NCBI RefSeq assembly: GCF_021391675.1
Contig: NZ_CP090095.1
Span: forward strand, 2,113,501 to 2,177,500
Reading direction: 5' to 3'
DNA: 64,000 nucleotides
Source of the DNA: Neorhizobium galegae
Lineage (GTDB): Bacteria; Pseudomonadota; Alphaproteobacteria; Rhizobiales; Rhizobiaceae
Below are positions 1 to 8,632 of the stretch, piece by piece. Position numbers and translations under genes: made by a program. The notes under the pieces were generated by a model, which was given only the letters and a program-made list of their open reading frames with translations, made no database searches and was not told the DNA's origin. The number at the start of each line of letters is the position of its first letter. The first letter of the stretch is position 1.

Positions 1-2333
1 TGCGAGACGAGGCGGACGAGCTCGCGGTCGATCTTCAGCGCACGCGGATTGAGCCGCAGGAGGCCGATGATCGAGGCGTGGCCGGTGCCGAAATCGTCGA
101 TCTCGATCTCGATGCCGAGCTTCCTGATGCGCGCCAGGTTCCTCAGGACATCCTCGTCGCAGTCGTCGAGGAAGATCGATTCGAGCAGCTCGAAGGATAC
201 CGTGCCGGGCTCGATCCTGAGTTTCCTGAGCTTGCGTGACAGCGAGGCATCACGCAGCCGCCGGTAGGAAACGTTGACCGAAAGTTTTGGGATCGGAAGG
301 CCATGCGCGCGCCAGTCCCGGAAATCGGCAAGCGCCTTGTCAAGGATGGTCCCGTCGATCACCGAGACGACATCGAGTTCCTCGGCCATATCGAGGAACT
401 TGTCCGGGGACAGCATGCCGCGTTCCGGGTGCATCCACCGCGCCAGCGTTTCCACGCCGGCGATCTCCAGCGTCTGCGCATCGAACTGCAGCTGATAATA
501 CGGAATGAACTCGTCGCGCTCGAGAGCAAGAAGGATCTCGTCCGAAATGCGCTTGGTGCTGATGATCTCATTCTGGGTCTCGGCAGAGAAGAATTCATGC
601 CGATTGCGGCCGCGGTTCTTGGCCCGGTAGAGCGCGATATCGGCGTTCAGGAGAAGCTGTCTCGCATCCACATCCGCTCCCGTATGGCAGGCGATGCCGA
701 TGCTGGCGCCGAAACGGCAGTCGTGGCCCTCATAGGATACCGGCTTGCGCAACTCTTTGATGATGCGGTCTGCCAGATGCGAGAGCTTGCGCGGCGATCC
801 TTCGAATTTCGACAGGATGACGAATTCGTCGCCGCCGATACGGGCGACGAAATCGCCCTTGCGGATCGTGCCCTTGAGGACTTTTGCCGCATGCTTCAGC
901 ATCATGTCGCCGGCACTGTGGCCGAGCGTGTCGTTGATCTGCTTGAAGCGATCGAGGTCGATATGGAGGATTGCGATGCCGTATCGGTCGCGGGCGCATT
1001 CCGCCGCCATGCGATCCAGCATCTCGTCGAGATAACGCCGATTGGGGAGATCGGTCAGGTAGTCGTGCATCGCATTGTGCTCGATGCTGCTGCGCGCGGC
1101 TTCGAGTTCGCGGTTGCGCGCCTCGGCAAGGGTCTTTGCCCGTTCCAGTTCCCCGTGAAGCGTCACATCGGGCGTGACGTCCCAGTTGGCGCCGACCATC
1201 TTCTGGTGACCGTTACCGTCGATGAAAGACATGGTGCGGGTGCGCACGACGCGTTCGGAGCCGTCCCGCAGTATCACGCGGTATTGGTCCGAGAAACGTT
1301 TGCCCTCATCGATATGGGCGGAGACGTTTGCCTGGACGCGTGCGGCATCGTCCGGGTGCAGGAAGCTCTCCCAGAGCCCGCCGATCTTCACTTCCTCGCT
1401 CTTTTCCAGTCCGTAGATCCGGAACATCCGTTCGTCCCACTCGACCTCGCCGGTGGAGAAGTCGGATTCGTAGACGCCGATCCCGGATATTTCGAGGGCC
1501 ATGTCGAGCCGCCTCGACATCTGCGCCGTCTTCTCTTCAGCGGCCTTGCGGGCGGTGATGTCCGTGTCCGTGCCGACGACACGGGTCGCCTTGCCGTTCG
1601 CGTCCCATTCGACACAGGCGCCCCGGCATTCGATCCAGACCCAATGCCCCTGCTTGTGGCGTTCGCGATAATCGAAGACGGCGTAGGCGGGATCCCCGGC
1701 GATCTGCCGCTCCATGGCATGGATGACAAGCGCATGGTCGTCCGGATGGACAAGTTTGAGCCATTCCTCCGTACTGGCAGCCAGTGGGTCCTCCGCCGAC
1801 ATTCCCCGGATCTGCCGCCACACCGGCGAGTAATATTTCTGGCCTGTCGCGTAATTATGGTCCCAGACGCCTGAGACGGAGCTGACCAGCGCGTTGTCCC
1901 AGCGGCTTTCGCGCTCGGCAAGTTCTTCGAACTGCCGCCTCTGGTCGGTGATGTCCGTCAGGTGGGCCGCAAACAGGCACTGGCCCTTGAAATTTTTTCC
2001 GAGCGGCGTGACGGTCGCCACCACCCATCGCTGAGACCCGGCCGGGCTCACGATGCGCAGTTCCAGACGTTCCGCTGGGGAATCAATGCTCATGCCCTGG
2101 ATCGCCAGAGGGACCTTGGCTTGGTCGTCGGGACGCAGGAGGGCCGACAAGGCAGTCGGTAGCCTGCCTTCGCCAAGCCATTCGCGTTTGAATGTGCTGT
2201 TTGCGAACAGCAGCGCAGCGGCATGATCGATGATGGCAATCGGGAAAGGAGCCGCCTGGAATACCGTCTCAAGAACGCCGATCTCGTCTCCCGGGCCGGA
2301 GTCCAATAGGCGTAAGAGAACATTTGACGGCAT
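1..2333 (-). CDS. PAS-PAS-PAS-GGDEF-EAL cyclic-di-GMP signalling protein (3' end cut by window edge)
   Basis: Reading the minus strand from the ATG at 2333 gives an open frame of about 777 codons that leaves the window at position 1, so the C-terminus is missing. The first ~400 residues hold three PAS-like segments, each ending in a D-I/V-T sensor-box tail (TDITDQRRQ, TDTDITARK, WDVTPDV). A GGDEF domain follows, with the intact signature RIGGDEFV near residue 500. An EAL domain then starts at PYYQLQFD, with ETL in place of EAL near residue 627 (GVETLARW) and the DDFGTGHAS motif. This supports a dual diguanylate cyclase/phosphodiesterase with PAS sensing; which activity dominates is unknown. 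A GTG two codons upstream (2339) is an alternative start. There is no transmembrane segment in the visible part. Confidence 0.9.
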   Translation of the reverse strand, partial: MPSNVLLRLLDSGPGDEIGVLETVFQAAPFPIAIIDHAAALLFANSTFKREWLGEGRLPTALSALLRPDDQAKVPLAIQGMSIDSPAERLELRIVSPAGSQRWVVATVTPLGKNFKGQCLFAAHLTDITDQRRQFEELAERESRWDNALVSSVSGVWDHNYATGQKYYSPVWRQIRGMSAEDPLAASTEEWLKLVHPDDHALVIHAMERQIAGDPAYAVFDYRERHKQGHWVWIECRGACVEWDANGKATRVVGTDTDITARKAAEEKTAQMSRRLDMALEISGIGVYESDFSTGEVEWDERMFRIYGLEKSEEVKIGGLWESFLHPDDAARVQANVSAHIDEGKRFSDQYRVILRDGSERVVRTRTMSFIDGNGHQKMVGANWDVTPDVTLHGELERAKTLAEARNRELEAARSSIEHNAMHDYLTDLPNRRYLDEMLDRMAAECARDRYGIAILHIDLDRFKQINDTLGHSAGDMMLKHAAKVLKGTIRKGDFVARIGGDEFVILSKFEGSPRKLSHLADRIIKELRKPVSYEGHDCRFGASIGIACHTGADVDARQLLLNADIALYRAKNRGRNRHEFFSAETQNEIISTKRISDEILLALERDEFIPYYQLQFDAQTLEIAGVETLARWMHPERGMLSPDKFLDMAEELDVVSVIDGTILDKALADFRDWRAHGLPIPKLSVNVSYRRLRDASLSRKLRKLRIEPGTVSFELLESIFLDDCDEDVLRNLARIRKLGIEIEIDDFGTGHASIIGLLRLNPRALKIDRELVRLVS

Positions 2334-2459
2334 CGGCACAGCCTGGCGCGCTAGAAAACGAGCGCGCATCTTAGCAAGTGTCAATTAAGTCCAGCTTAAA
2401 AATGCTGTTCGAATTAACGCACCCGAAAATTATGGGTCAACGCCTGTTCCTTCGTATTT

Positions 2460-3014
2460 TCAAGGCTTAAGGCGACTGAGGAACTGGGCAAAAACCATTG
2501 TGCCTTCCGGCCACGGTCCATGGCCGGAATCCTGGTTGATGTGGCCGGCTTCCCCGGCATCGACCAGCATCGAACCCCAGGCGGAAGCGATGTCGTCCGC
2601 ATGTTCGTAGGAGCCGAACGGATCATTGCGGCTTGCAACCGTCAGCGACGGGAAGGGAAGCGGATCACGCGGGTAGGGGCCGAAGGTCTGCAGGTGCTTG
2701 GGCCGGATGGACGGATTGTCCACTTCCGGCGGGGCCACGAAAAAGGCGCCGGCCACCGGTTTCGTGAACAGCGGAACCGCATGAATGACGGTGGGGATGC
2801 CGAGCGAATGGGCGACGATGACGACGGGCCGCGTCGCACGGTTCACCTCTTCGGCGACACGTGTGACCCAGTCCTCGCGCACCGGCTTCGACCATTCCTC
2901 CTGCTCGACCCGGCGGGCCGTCGTCAGCTTCTGCTCCCAACGGGTCTGCCAGTGATGCGGCCCGGAATTGGTGTAGCCGGGGACGATCAAAATATCTGCT
3001 TCGGATGCCTTCAT
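2460..3014 (-). CDS. RBBP9/YdeN-family serine hydrolase (alpha/beta fold)
   Basis: 184 residues from the ATG at 3014 (MKASEADILIVPGYTNSG). The family is recognised by the N-terminal strand plus oxyanion-type segment ILIVPGYTNSGPHHWQ, the nucleophile elbow VAHSLG, and a C-terminal GHINQDSGHG segment that supplies the catalytic His. Such proteins are small serine esterases of largely unknown substrate. It lies 31 bp downstream of purB on the same strand, so co-transcription is likely. An open extension to 3146 overlaps the purB 3' end and is not conserved-looking, so the internal ATG was preferred. Confidence 0.85.
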   Translation of the reverse strand: MKASEADILIVPGYTNSGPHHWQTRWEQKLTTARRVEQEEWSKPVREDWVTRVAEEVNRATRPVVIVAHSLGIPTVIHAVPLFTKPVAGAFFVAPPEVDNPSIRPKHLQTFGPYPRDPLPFPSLTVASRNDPFGSYEHADDIASAWGSMLVDAGEAGHINQDSGHGPWPEGTMVFAQFLSRLKP

Positions 3015-3045
3015 GGCGCCTATCTGGGTTCTCAGAGGGTCAAGA

Positions 3046-4353
3046 TCAAGCCTCGCCGAAGACCCGGCGGAAGATCGTGTCCACGTGTTTGGTGTGATAG
3101 CCGAGGTCGAATTTTTCGCGCAGGTCCTCTTCGGAAAGTGCGGCACGGACTTCCTGGTCCGCCAGCAGTTCCTCGAGAAAATCCTTGCCTTCTTCCCAGA
3201 CCCTCATCGCGTTGCGCTGCACGAGACGATAGGCGTCCTCGCGCGAGACCCCGGCTTGCGTAAGGGCAAGCAGCACCCGCTGCGAGTGAACAAGCCCACG
3301 GAACTTGTTCATGTTCTTCATCATGTTCTCGGGGTAGACGAGCAGCTTGTCGATCACGCTGGTCATCCGCGCCAGGGCGAAATCGAGCGTTACCGTCGCG
3401 TCCGGGCCGATCATGCGCTCGACCGAGGAATGGGAAATGTCCCGCTCGTGCCAGAGCGCGACGTTTTCCATGGCCGGCAACGCATAGGATCGCACCATGC
3501 GGGCAAGGCCCGTCAGGTTTTCGGTCAGCACCGGATTGCGCTTGTGCGGCATGGCCGACGAGCCCTTCTGGCCCGGCGAGAAAAACTCTTCCGCTTCGAG
3601 GACTTCGGTGCGCTGCAGGTGGCGGACCTCGATCGACAGCCGCTCGATCGACGAGGCGATCACGCCCAATATCGCGAAATACATGGCGTGACGGTCGCGC
3701 GGAATGACCTGGGTCGAGACCGGTTCCGGCTTCAGGCCAAGGGCGGCGGCGACGTGTTCCTCGACACGGGGGTCGATGTTGGCGAAGGTGCCGACGGCGC
3801 CGGAAATCGCGCAGGTGGCGATCTCGTCACGGGCTTCGAGCAGGCGCGTCTTGTTGCGGTCGAATTCCGCATAGGCCTGGGCGAGCTTGACGCCGAACGT
3901 GGTGGGCTCGGCATGAATGCCATGGCTGCGGCCGATCGTGACCGTGTCCTTGTGCTCGAAGGCGCGGCGCTTCAGCGCTTCGAGCAGCTTGTCGATATCG
4001 GCAAGCAGGAGGTCCGTGGCGCGCACCAGTTGGACGCTGAAGCATGTGTCGAGCACGTCGGAGGACGTCATGCCCTGATGGATGAAGCGGCTGTCCGGCC
4101 CGACGAATTCGGCGAGATGGGTGAGGAAGGCGATGACGTCATGCTTGGTGACGGCTTCGATCTCGTCGATGCGCGCAACGTCGAACGTGGCCGAGCCACC
4201 CTTTGCCCAGATCGTCTCCGCTGCCGACTTCGGGATCACGCCGATCGCCGCAAGCGCATCGCAGGCATGAGCCTCGATCTCGAACCAGATGCGGAACTTG
4301 GTTTCGGGCGACCAGATGGCGACCATTTCGGGCCGCGAGTAACGGGGGATCAT
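3046..4353 (-). CDS. purB: Adenylosuccinate lyase
   Basis: 435 residues beginning MIPRYSRPEM. It catalyses two steps of purine synthesis: SAICAR to AICAR plus fumarate, and adenylosuccinate to AMP plus fumarate. The fumarase/aspartase superfamily signature GSSAMPHKRNP lies at residues 264-274, with TSSDV (96-100) and GRSHG (141-145) forming other active-site regions. Length is normal for bacterial PurB. The start at 4353 was chosen because the upstream extension to 4428 is unlike PurB N-termini. It sits between the rpe/DUF2259 pair and a small hydrolase, all on the minus strand with short gaps. Confidence 0.97.
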   Translation of the reverse strand: MIPRYSRPEMVAIWSPETKFRIWFEIEAHACDALAAIGVIPKSAAETIWAKGGSATFDVARIDEIEAVTKHDVIAFLTHLAEFVGPDSRFIHQGMTSSDVLDTCFSVQLVRATDLLLADIDKLLEALKRRAFEHKDTVTIGRSHGIHAEPTTFGVKLAQAYAEFDRNKTRLLEARDEIATCAISGAVGTFANIDPRVEEHVAAALGLKPEPVSTQVIPRDRHAMYFAILGVIASSIERLSIEVRHLQRTEVLEAEEFFSPGQKGSSAMPHKRNPVLTENLTGLARMVRSYALPAMENVALWHERDISHSSVERMIGPDATVTLDFALARMTSVIDKLLVYPENMMKNMNKFRGLVHSQRVLLALTQAGVSREDAYRLVQRNAMRVWEEGKDFLEELLADQEVRAALSEEDLREKFDLGYHTKHVDTIFRRVFGEA

Positions 4354-4439
4354 GGGCTTGTCGTTTCCTTCACGAGTGTCGGCTGCGCTGTAGCAAGAAG
4401 CGCGGCGAAGCTCAAGTTTTTGAGGCAATCAAACAGGGA

Positions 4440-5177
4440 TTAGGGCGCTGTCTTGACCGGAACGGCGATCCAGCGTCCGTTCTGGCCCTCGAAACCGGCA
4501 CTGAGGACCATGATCAGCGCTACTTCGACCGCAGCGCCTTCGAGCGACGAGCCGCTGACGACGCCAGCGAGCCGGTAGCCGGTAACGCAGCCGCGTGACG
4601 CCGGAATGCGCTGGTCTTCGTGAACAACGTCGTTGACAGGTTTCCCGTTCCGTTCGGTAAAGCGAAGGCGCAAGGAGACCGTCTTTTCGACTATGCCTTC
4701 ACATTGCGGGCCGAGCGGCTGCGGGACCTCGTCGAGGACGAGCGTATTGGCTTCTCCGACCGGTGGTACGGCCGGAACGCTGCGATATCGCAGCTGATGG
4801 GGATCGTTGCCGATCTCGGTGATCGGGTTGAAAGCGACGACTTCGCCTGGATGATTGGCGAGCTCGTGGGTTTCGATCATTCCATCCGCGTCATTGTGCA
4901 CCTGCCAGCGGGCCTTGGCGATCGTCGCTCCATCCTGTTCCAGCCGGACCCGGTACGGCGTTCCCGGCAGGTAGGTATCCTTGTTGAGGTCGAGCGCGTA
5001 GATATTGGCATAGGGGAAGCCGGATCCGTCCTGGATGCCGTATTCCTCGAAGGCGAAAACGGCGCCGTCGGAGGAAAAGCCGATCGGGCGGACGCTTGCG
5101 ATATCGGCCGCGGATGTGGAGCCGGCGAACAACATCGCCGCAAATGCCGGAACCGAATATCGCAAGGCTGATATCAT
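4440..5177 (-). CDS. DUF2259 domain-containing secreted protein
   Basis: 245 residues with a clear Sec signal peptide (hydrophobic YSVPAFAAMLFAGSTSA, cleavage likely after SAA near residue 24). The mature part begins with a DUF2259-like segment (DIASVRPIGFSSDGAVFAFEEYGIQDGSGFPYANIYALDL). The family is predicted to be periplasmic and its function is unknown. The ATG overlaps the rpe stop by four bases (ATGA), indicating translational coupling. purB follows 86 bp downstream on the same strand. Confidence 0.85.
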   Translation of the reverse strand: MISALRYSVPAFAAMLFAGSTSAADIASVRPIGFSSDGAVFAFEEYGIQDGSGFPYANIYALDLNKDTYLPGTPYRVRLEQDGATIAKARWQVHNDADGMIETHELANHPGEVVAFNPITEIGNDPHQLRYRSVPAVPPVGEANTLVLDEVPQPLGPQCEGIVEKTVSLRLRFTERNGKPVNDVVHEDQRIPASRGCVTGYRLAGVVSGSSLEGAAVEVALIMVLSAGFEGQNGRWIAVPVKTAP

Positions 5178-5863
5178 CTGCGTCCGTCCTCCGCCGCAGC
5201 TTTCAGCCGCGCGATGTTCTCACGATAGGCCGCGATTCCTTCGCCTTTGTAAACCGCAGATCCGGCAACGAAGACATTGGCGCCTGCAGCGGTTGCCGCG
5301 CCGATCGTATCGGCGGTAATGCCGCCATCGACTTCCAGCTCGATCGGCCGGCTGCCGATCATCGCCTTGGCAGCGCGGATCTTGTCGGTCATCGCGGGAA
5401 TGAACTTCTGGCCGCCGAAGCCCGGATTGACGCTCATGATCAGGATCAGGTCGATATCGTCCAGCACGTTTTCGATCGCCGAGAGCGGCGTTGCCGGGTT
5501 GAGCGTGACGCCGACCTTCTTGCCGAGCGAGCGGATCGTCTGAAGCGAGCGGTGCAGGTGCGGCCCGGCCTCGACATGCACGGTAATGCCGTCGCATCCG
5601 GCCTTGGCGAAGGCTTCGAGGTAAGGATCGGCCGGCGAGATCATCAGGTGGCAATCGAAAAAGGCGGCGGTGTAAGGTCGCAGCGACTTGATGACGTCAG
5701 GACCGAACGAGATGTTCGGCACGAAATGCCCGTCCATCACGTCGAGATGGACCCATTCGGCTCCCGCTTCGACGGCGTCGCGCACTTCCTGGCCGAGCTT
5801 TGAAAAGTCGGCCGCGAGAATGGACGGGGCGATGCGGATCGGCAGAGCGGTGGCGAGCGTCAT
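5174..5863 (-). CDS. rpe: Ribulose-phosphate 3-epimerase
   Basis: 229 residues from the ATG at 5863 (MTLATALPIRIAPSILAADF). It interconverts ribulose 5-phosphate and xylulose 5-phosphate in the pentose phosphate and Calvin pathways. Family motifs are the N-terminal IAPSILAADF, the metal-binding HLDVMDGHFVPN, the loop SVNPGFGGQ and ELEVDGGI near the C-terminus, all in TIM-barrel order. The start was preferred over 5902 because the family begins just ahead of IAPSILAADF. Translation is coupled to the DUF2259 gene by an ATGA overlap. Confidence 0.96.
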   Translation of the reverse strand: MTLATALPIRIAPSILAADFSKLGQEVRDAVEAGAEWVHLDVMDGHFVPNISFGPDVIKSLRPYTAAFFDCHLMISPADPYLEAFAKAGCDGITVHVEAGPHLHRSLQTIRSLGKKVGVTLNPATPLSAIENVLDDIDLILIMSVNPGFGGQKFIPAMTDKIRAAKAMIGSRPIELEVDGGITADTIGAATAAGANVFVAGSAVYKGEGIAAYRENIARLKAAAEDGRR

Positions 5864-5924
5864 GGGTCGAAAGTCTCCGGTTGTCGACGGTCCCTCTAAC
5901 ATTGCGGCGCGGGCGGAACAATCG

Positions 5925-6998
5925 TCAGTCTGTCGCCGGACGCGAGAGGATGAACGTGGATCCCCGCCATTCGAGCAGGCGGAACGGATTGTCCCTTAGT
6001 TCATGACCGCGATCGAAGGCGATCGGGCCGATCACGGTACTGAAGGAACGGCTGCCGATCGTCTGTGCCAGAGGCTGGCCTGTCGCCGCGGTCACCGCCT
6101 GGTGAACAAGTTCGGTCGCGGCATAGGCAGGCAGCAGATATCCGTCCGCATCGATATTTTTCGCGCGCAGGGCTGCGACGGCCGCTGCCGCGGAGGGCAG
6201 GGTGGCATAGTCCGGGAGGGCGACGGCCAGGACGCCGTCGCGCAGGGGCACCGGACGGTTGGCCGCACGCAAGTTATCGCCGCCGAGCAAGGTGAGGGGA
6301 AAGTTTTCGGAAGCGCCGTCGCGGGCGATGATCGCCATGTCGTTGCGGTCGCCGCCGACGAACACATGGCTTGCCCCCGCCTTGGCGAGACGGCGCACCA
6401 GCGCCACTTGCTGTTCCTGACCAGGTCGGAACGTGTCGGTGAAGATCGGCGTGATGCCCATCGGTTCGAGGCGCTGACGGATGGCGCTGGCGAGCTCGCG
6501 GCCGTAGATCGTGCCGTCCTCGACCAGCGCGATTGGCTCCGCCTTCCAGACATTGACGATGGTTTCGGACAGTTTCTCCGCCTCGTCGCCTTCGGCTGGC
6601 GCCATGCGAAAGAACGGCCAGCCGTTGCGCAGCGTGTCCTCCATCAGGATCTTCGAGCGCACCGAGACGGTAATGGCCGGAATCTGTGCGGCCTTCAGCA
6701 GCGGCAATGCGGTGGAAAGCGTCTCGACGCAGAGGAAACCGACGGCGGCGGACACTTTCGCGTTGGTGAGGCCCCTGGCGGCGGCAGCGCCACCGTTTTC
6801 ATCGCAGCTCTCGTCGATCTCGACGACGGTGTCGCCGCCCGCTTCCGCTGCCGCGCGGGCGCCCTGAAAGACCTGAGTGCCAAGCGGTGCGTATGGGCCG
6901 GAGCGCGGCGCGACCACCCCGATCACTGCCGCCGGTGCCGATCCGCATCCGAGAAACGAAGCCAGCAGTCCGGCGATGATGAAACGTCGTGCTGTCAT
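5925..6998 (-). CDS. Branched-chain amino acid-type ABC transporter substrate-binding protein
   Basis: 357 residues from the ATG at 6998, which is preceded by AGGA at good spacing. There is an N-terminal signal sequence (RRFIIAGLLASFLGCGSAPAA). FLGC could be a weak lipobox, but a type I cleavage after APA is equally possible. The mature part is a type I periplasmic binding protein of the LivJ/ANF-receptor class, with IGVVAPRSGPYAPLGTQVFQGARAA at the N-terminal lobe. No permease or ATPase gene is adjacent, so its transporter partner is elsewhere or it acts as a sensor. It lies 61 bp upstream of rpe on the same strand. Confidence 0.85.
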   Translation of the reverse strand: MTARRFIIAGLLASFLGCGSAPAAVIGVVAPRSGPYAPLGTQVFQGARAAAEAGGDTVVEIDESCDENGGAAAARGLTNAKVSAAVGFLCVETLSTALPLLKAAQIPAITVSVRSKILMEDTLRNGWPFFRMAPAEGDEAEKLSETIVNVWKAEPIALVEDGTIYGRELASAIRQRLEPMGITPIFTDTFRPGQEQQVALVRRLAKAGASHVFVGGDRNDMAIIARDGASENFPLTLLGGDNLRAANRPVPLRDGVLAVALPDYATLPSAAAAVAALRAKNIDADGYLLPAYAATELVHQAVTAATGQPLAQTIGSRSFSTVIGPIAFDRGHELRDNPFRLLEWRGSTFILSRPATD

Positions 6999-7172
6999 GT
7001 TTTTCCTGGGATTCTCTCTCGAAGCGACATTTAGCTTTCTGATCGCAGCCGTCAAAGAGAATCGGCTTTCCGAAGTAAAAAGCCGCTACTCCGGTGGACA
7101 TCAAGGGTTTTTGCCACCATATCTCCAAGAGTAATGCGGGACTGACGGCGGTCCCCCGATGCCTTTCAAGAG

Positions 7173-7673
7173 ATGCCTTTGACGGACCAGCCTCTCCTCG
7201 ACCCCGTCCACTACCGGAACGGCATGGCACGATACGCTGGCCACGTCCAGGTTGTGACGACGGAATTCGAAGGCGTGCGGCGCGGCGTGACGGTGACGGC
7301 AGCCTGCTCAGTCTCGGACAACCCGCCGACCGTGCTCGTCTGCCTGAACGGCAGCAATGCAAGCAATGCCATCTTCGAGAGGAGCGGCGTCTTTGCTTTG
7401 AATTCGCTGGCGGCGCATCATCAGGCGCTGGCGACGGGATTTGCGGGCCTGAGCGGCGTTCCCGCCGAGGAGCGGTTTGCGCTCGGAGATTGGAAAACTC
7501 TGGTGACCGGCGCTCCGGTGCTGGCCGATGCCGTCGTCAGCTTCGATTGCCGTCTGACCGACATAAAACGGGTTTCGACCCATTTCGTCATGTTCGGCGA
7601 GGTGAAGGCCATGCATTTCGGCGAGGCGAACCCCTCGCTCATCTATCTGGATCGCGGCTTTCGTAGCTTATAG
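7173..7673 (+). CDS. Flavin reductase family protein
   Basis: 166 residues. The fold is that of the flavin reductase/FMN-binding split-barrel family: an N-terminal RNGMARYAGHVQVVTT, the FMN-contact block GVTVTAACSVSDNPPTVLVCLN, and the C-terminal VSTHFVMFGEVKAMHF. Such proteins reduce FMN or FAD with NAD(P)H, often for a partner monooxygenase. No monooxygenase is nearby; the next gene is a MoxR-type ATPase 24 bp downstream. Divergent from the binding-protein gene, with about 170 bp between starts. Confidence 0.85.
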   Translation: MPLTDQPLLDPVHYRNGMARYAGHVQVVTTEFEGVRRGVTVTAACSVSDNPPTVLVCLNGSNASNAIFERSGVFALNSLAAHHQALATGFAGLSGVPAEERFALGDWKTLVTGAPVLADAVVSFDCRLTDIKRVSTHFVMFGEVKAMHFGEANPSLIYLDRGFRSL

Positions 7674-7697
7674 GATGCCGTTTGAAAGGGTGTGATC

Positions 7698-8627
7698 ATG
7701 CCTGAAGGAAAAACGAGCGCTTTGCCGACCTCGATCGACGAGACGATCGCGCTTTTGGGCGCCGAGGATTATCTTGCCGGACGTTCGCTCGGCACGGTGA
7801 TCTTCCTGGCGCTGAAGATGAAACGCCCGCTCTTCCTCGAAGGCGAAGCCGGCGTCGGCAAGACCGAGATCGCCAAGACGCTGGCCAAGGCCTTGAACCG
7901 GCCGCTGATCCGGCTGCAGTGTTACGAAGGCCTCGATATCTCCTCGGCAGTCTACGAATGGAATTATCCGGCCCAGATGCTGGACATCCGGCTTTCGGAG
8001 GCATCGGGCGTCAAGGATCGCACGCGCATCGAGGCGGACCTCTTTTCCGAACGTCACCTGATCCGCCGGCCGGTGCTGCAGGCGCTTGGCCAGCCGGGTG
8101 GTCCGGCGCCGGTCTTCCTGATCGACGAACTCGACCGCACCGACGAAGCCTTCGAAGCGTTCCTGCTGGAAGTACTTTCGGACTTTCAGGTGACGATCCC
8201 GGAACTTGGGACGATAAAGGCCGCAGAGCCGCCGATCGTCATCATCACCACCAATCGCACCCGCGAAATCCATGACGCGCTGAAGCGGCGCTGCCTATAT
8301 CACTGGGTCGATTATCCGGATGCGGCACAGGAACTGGAGATCATCCGCCGCAAGGTGCCGCAATGCTCCGAAACCCTGTCGCGGCAGGTGGTCGCCTATG
8401 TGCAGAAGCTCCGGACAGTCGACCTCTTCAAGAACCCGGGCGTGGCCGAAACCATCGACTGGGCGACGGCGCTGACCGAGCTCGACCGGATCGCCCTCGA
8501 TCCGGAAACGATTGCCGATACGCTCGGCACGCTCTTGAAATATCAGGACGATATCGCCCGCATCAAAGGCGGAGAAGGCGAACGGGTGCTTTCCGAAGTG
8601 AAGGCCGAATTGCTGGCAGCAGGATAG
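7698..8627 (+). CDS. MoxR/CoxD-type AAA+ ATPase
   Basis: 309 residues from the ATG at 7698, preceded by AAAGGG about 8 bp upstream; a GTG two codons earlier is less well placed. Walker A is GEAGVGKT (49-56) and Walker B is LIDELD (141-146), with sensor-1 TTN. In CO dehydrogenase operons the homologous CoxD works with the VWA protein CoxE in maturing the Cu-S-Mo active site. Here the gene is 5 bp upstream of a CoxE-like gene, which supports the same pairing. No coxMSL gene is visible in this window. Confidence 0.9.
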   Translation: MPEGKTSALPTSIDETIALLGAEDYLAGRSLGTVIFLALKMKRPLFLEGEAGVGKTEIAKTLAKALNRPLIRLQCYEGLDISSAVYEWNYPAQMLDIRLSEASGVKDRTRIEADLFSERHLIRRPVLQALGQPGGPAPVFLIDELDRTDEAFEAFLLEVLSDFQVTIPELGTIKAAEPPIVIITTNRTREIHDALKRRCLYHWVDYPDAAQELEIIRRKVPQCSETLSRQVVAYVQKLRTVDLFKNPGVAETIDWATALTELDRIALDPETIADTLGTLLKYQDDIARIKGGEGERVLSEVKAELLAAG

Positions 8628-8632
8628 GGGCC

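Noticed and set aside
303..1874. Long plus-strand open frame of 523 codons opposite the PAS-GGDEF-EAL gene
   Set aside because: It is the antisense of a clear GGDEF-EAL gene and has no recognisable motif; high GC creates long false frames.
3013..4443. 476-codon plus frame opposite purB
   Set aside because: The minus strand encodes PurB with all signatures; the plus frame has none.
6003..7034. 343-codon plus frame opposite the LivJ-like gene
   Set aside because: Shadow of the substrate-binding protein; no family motif.
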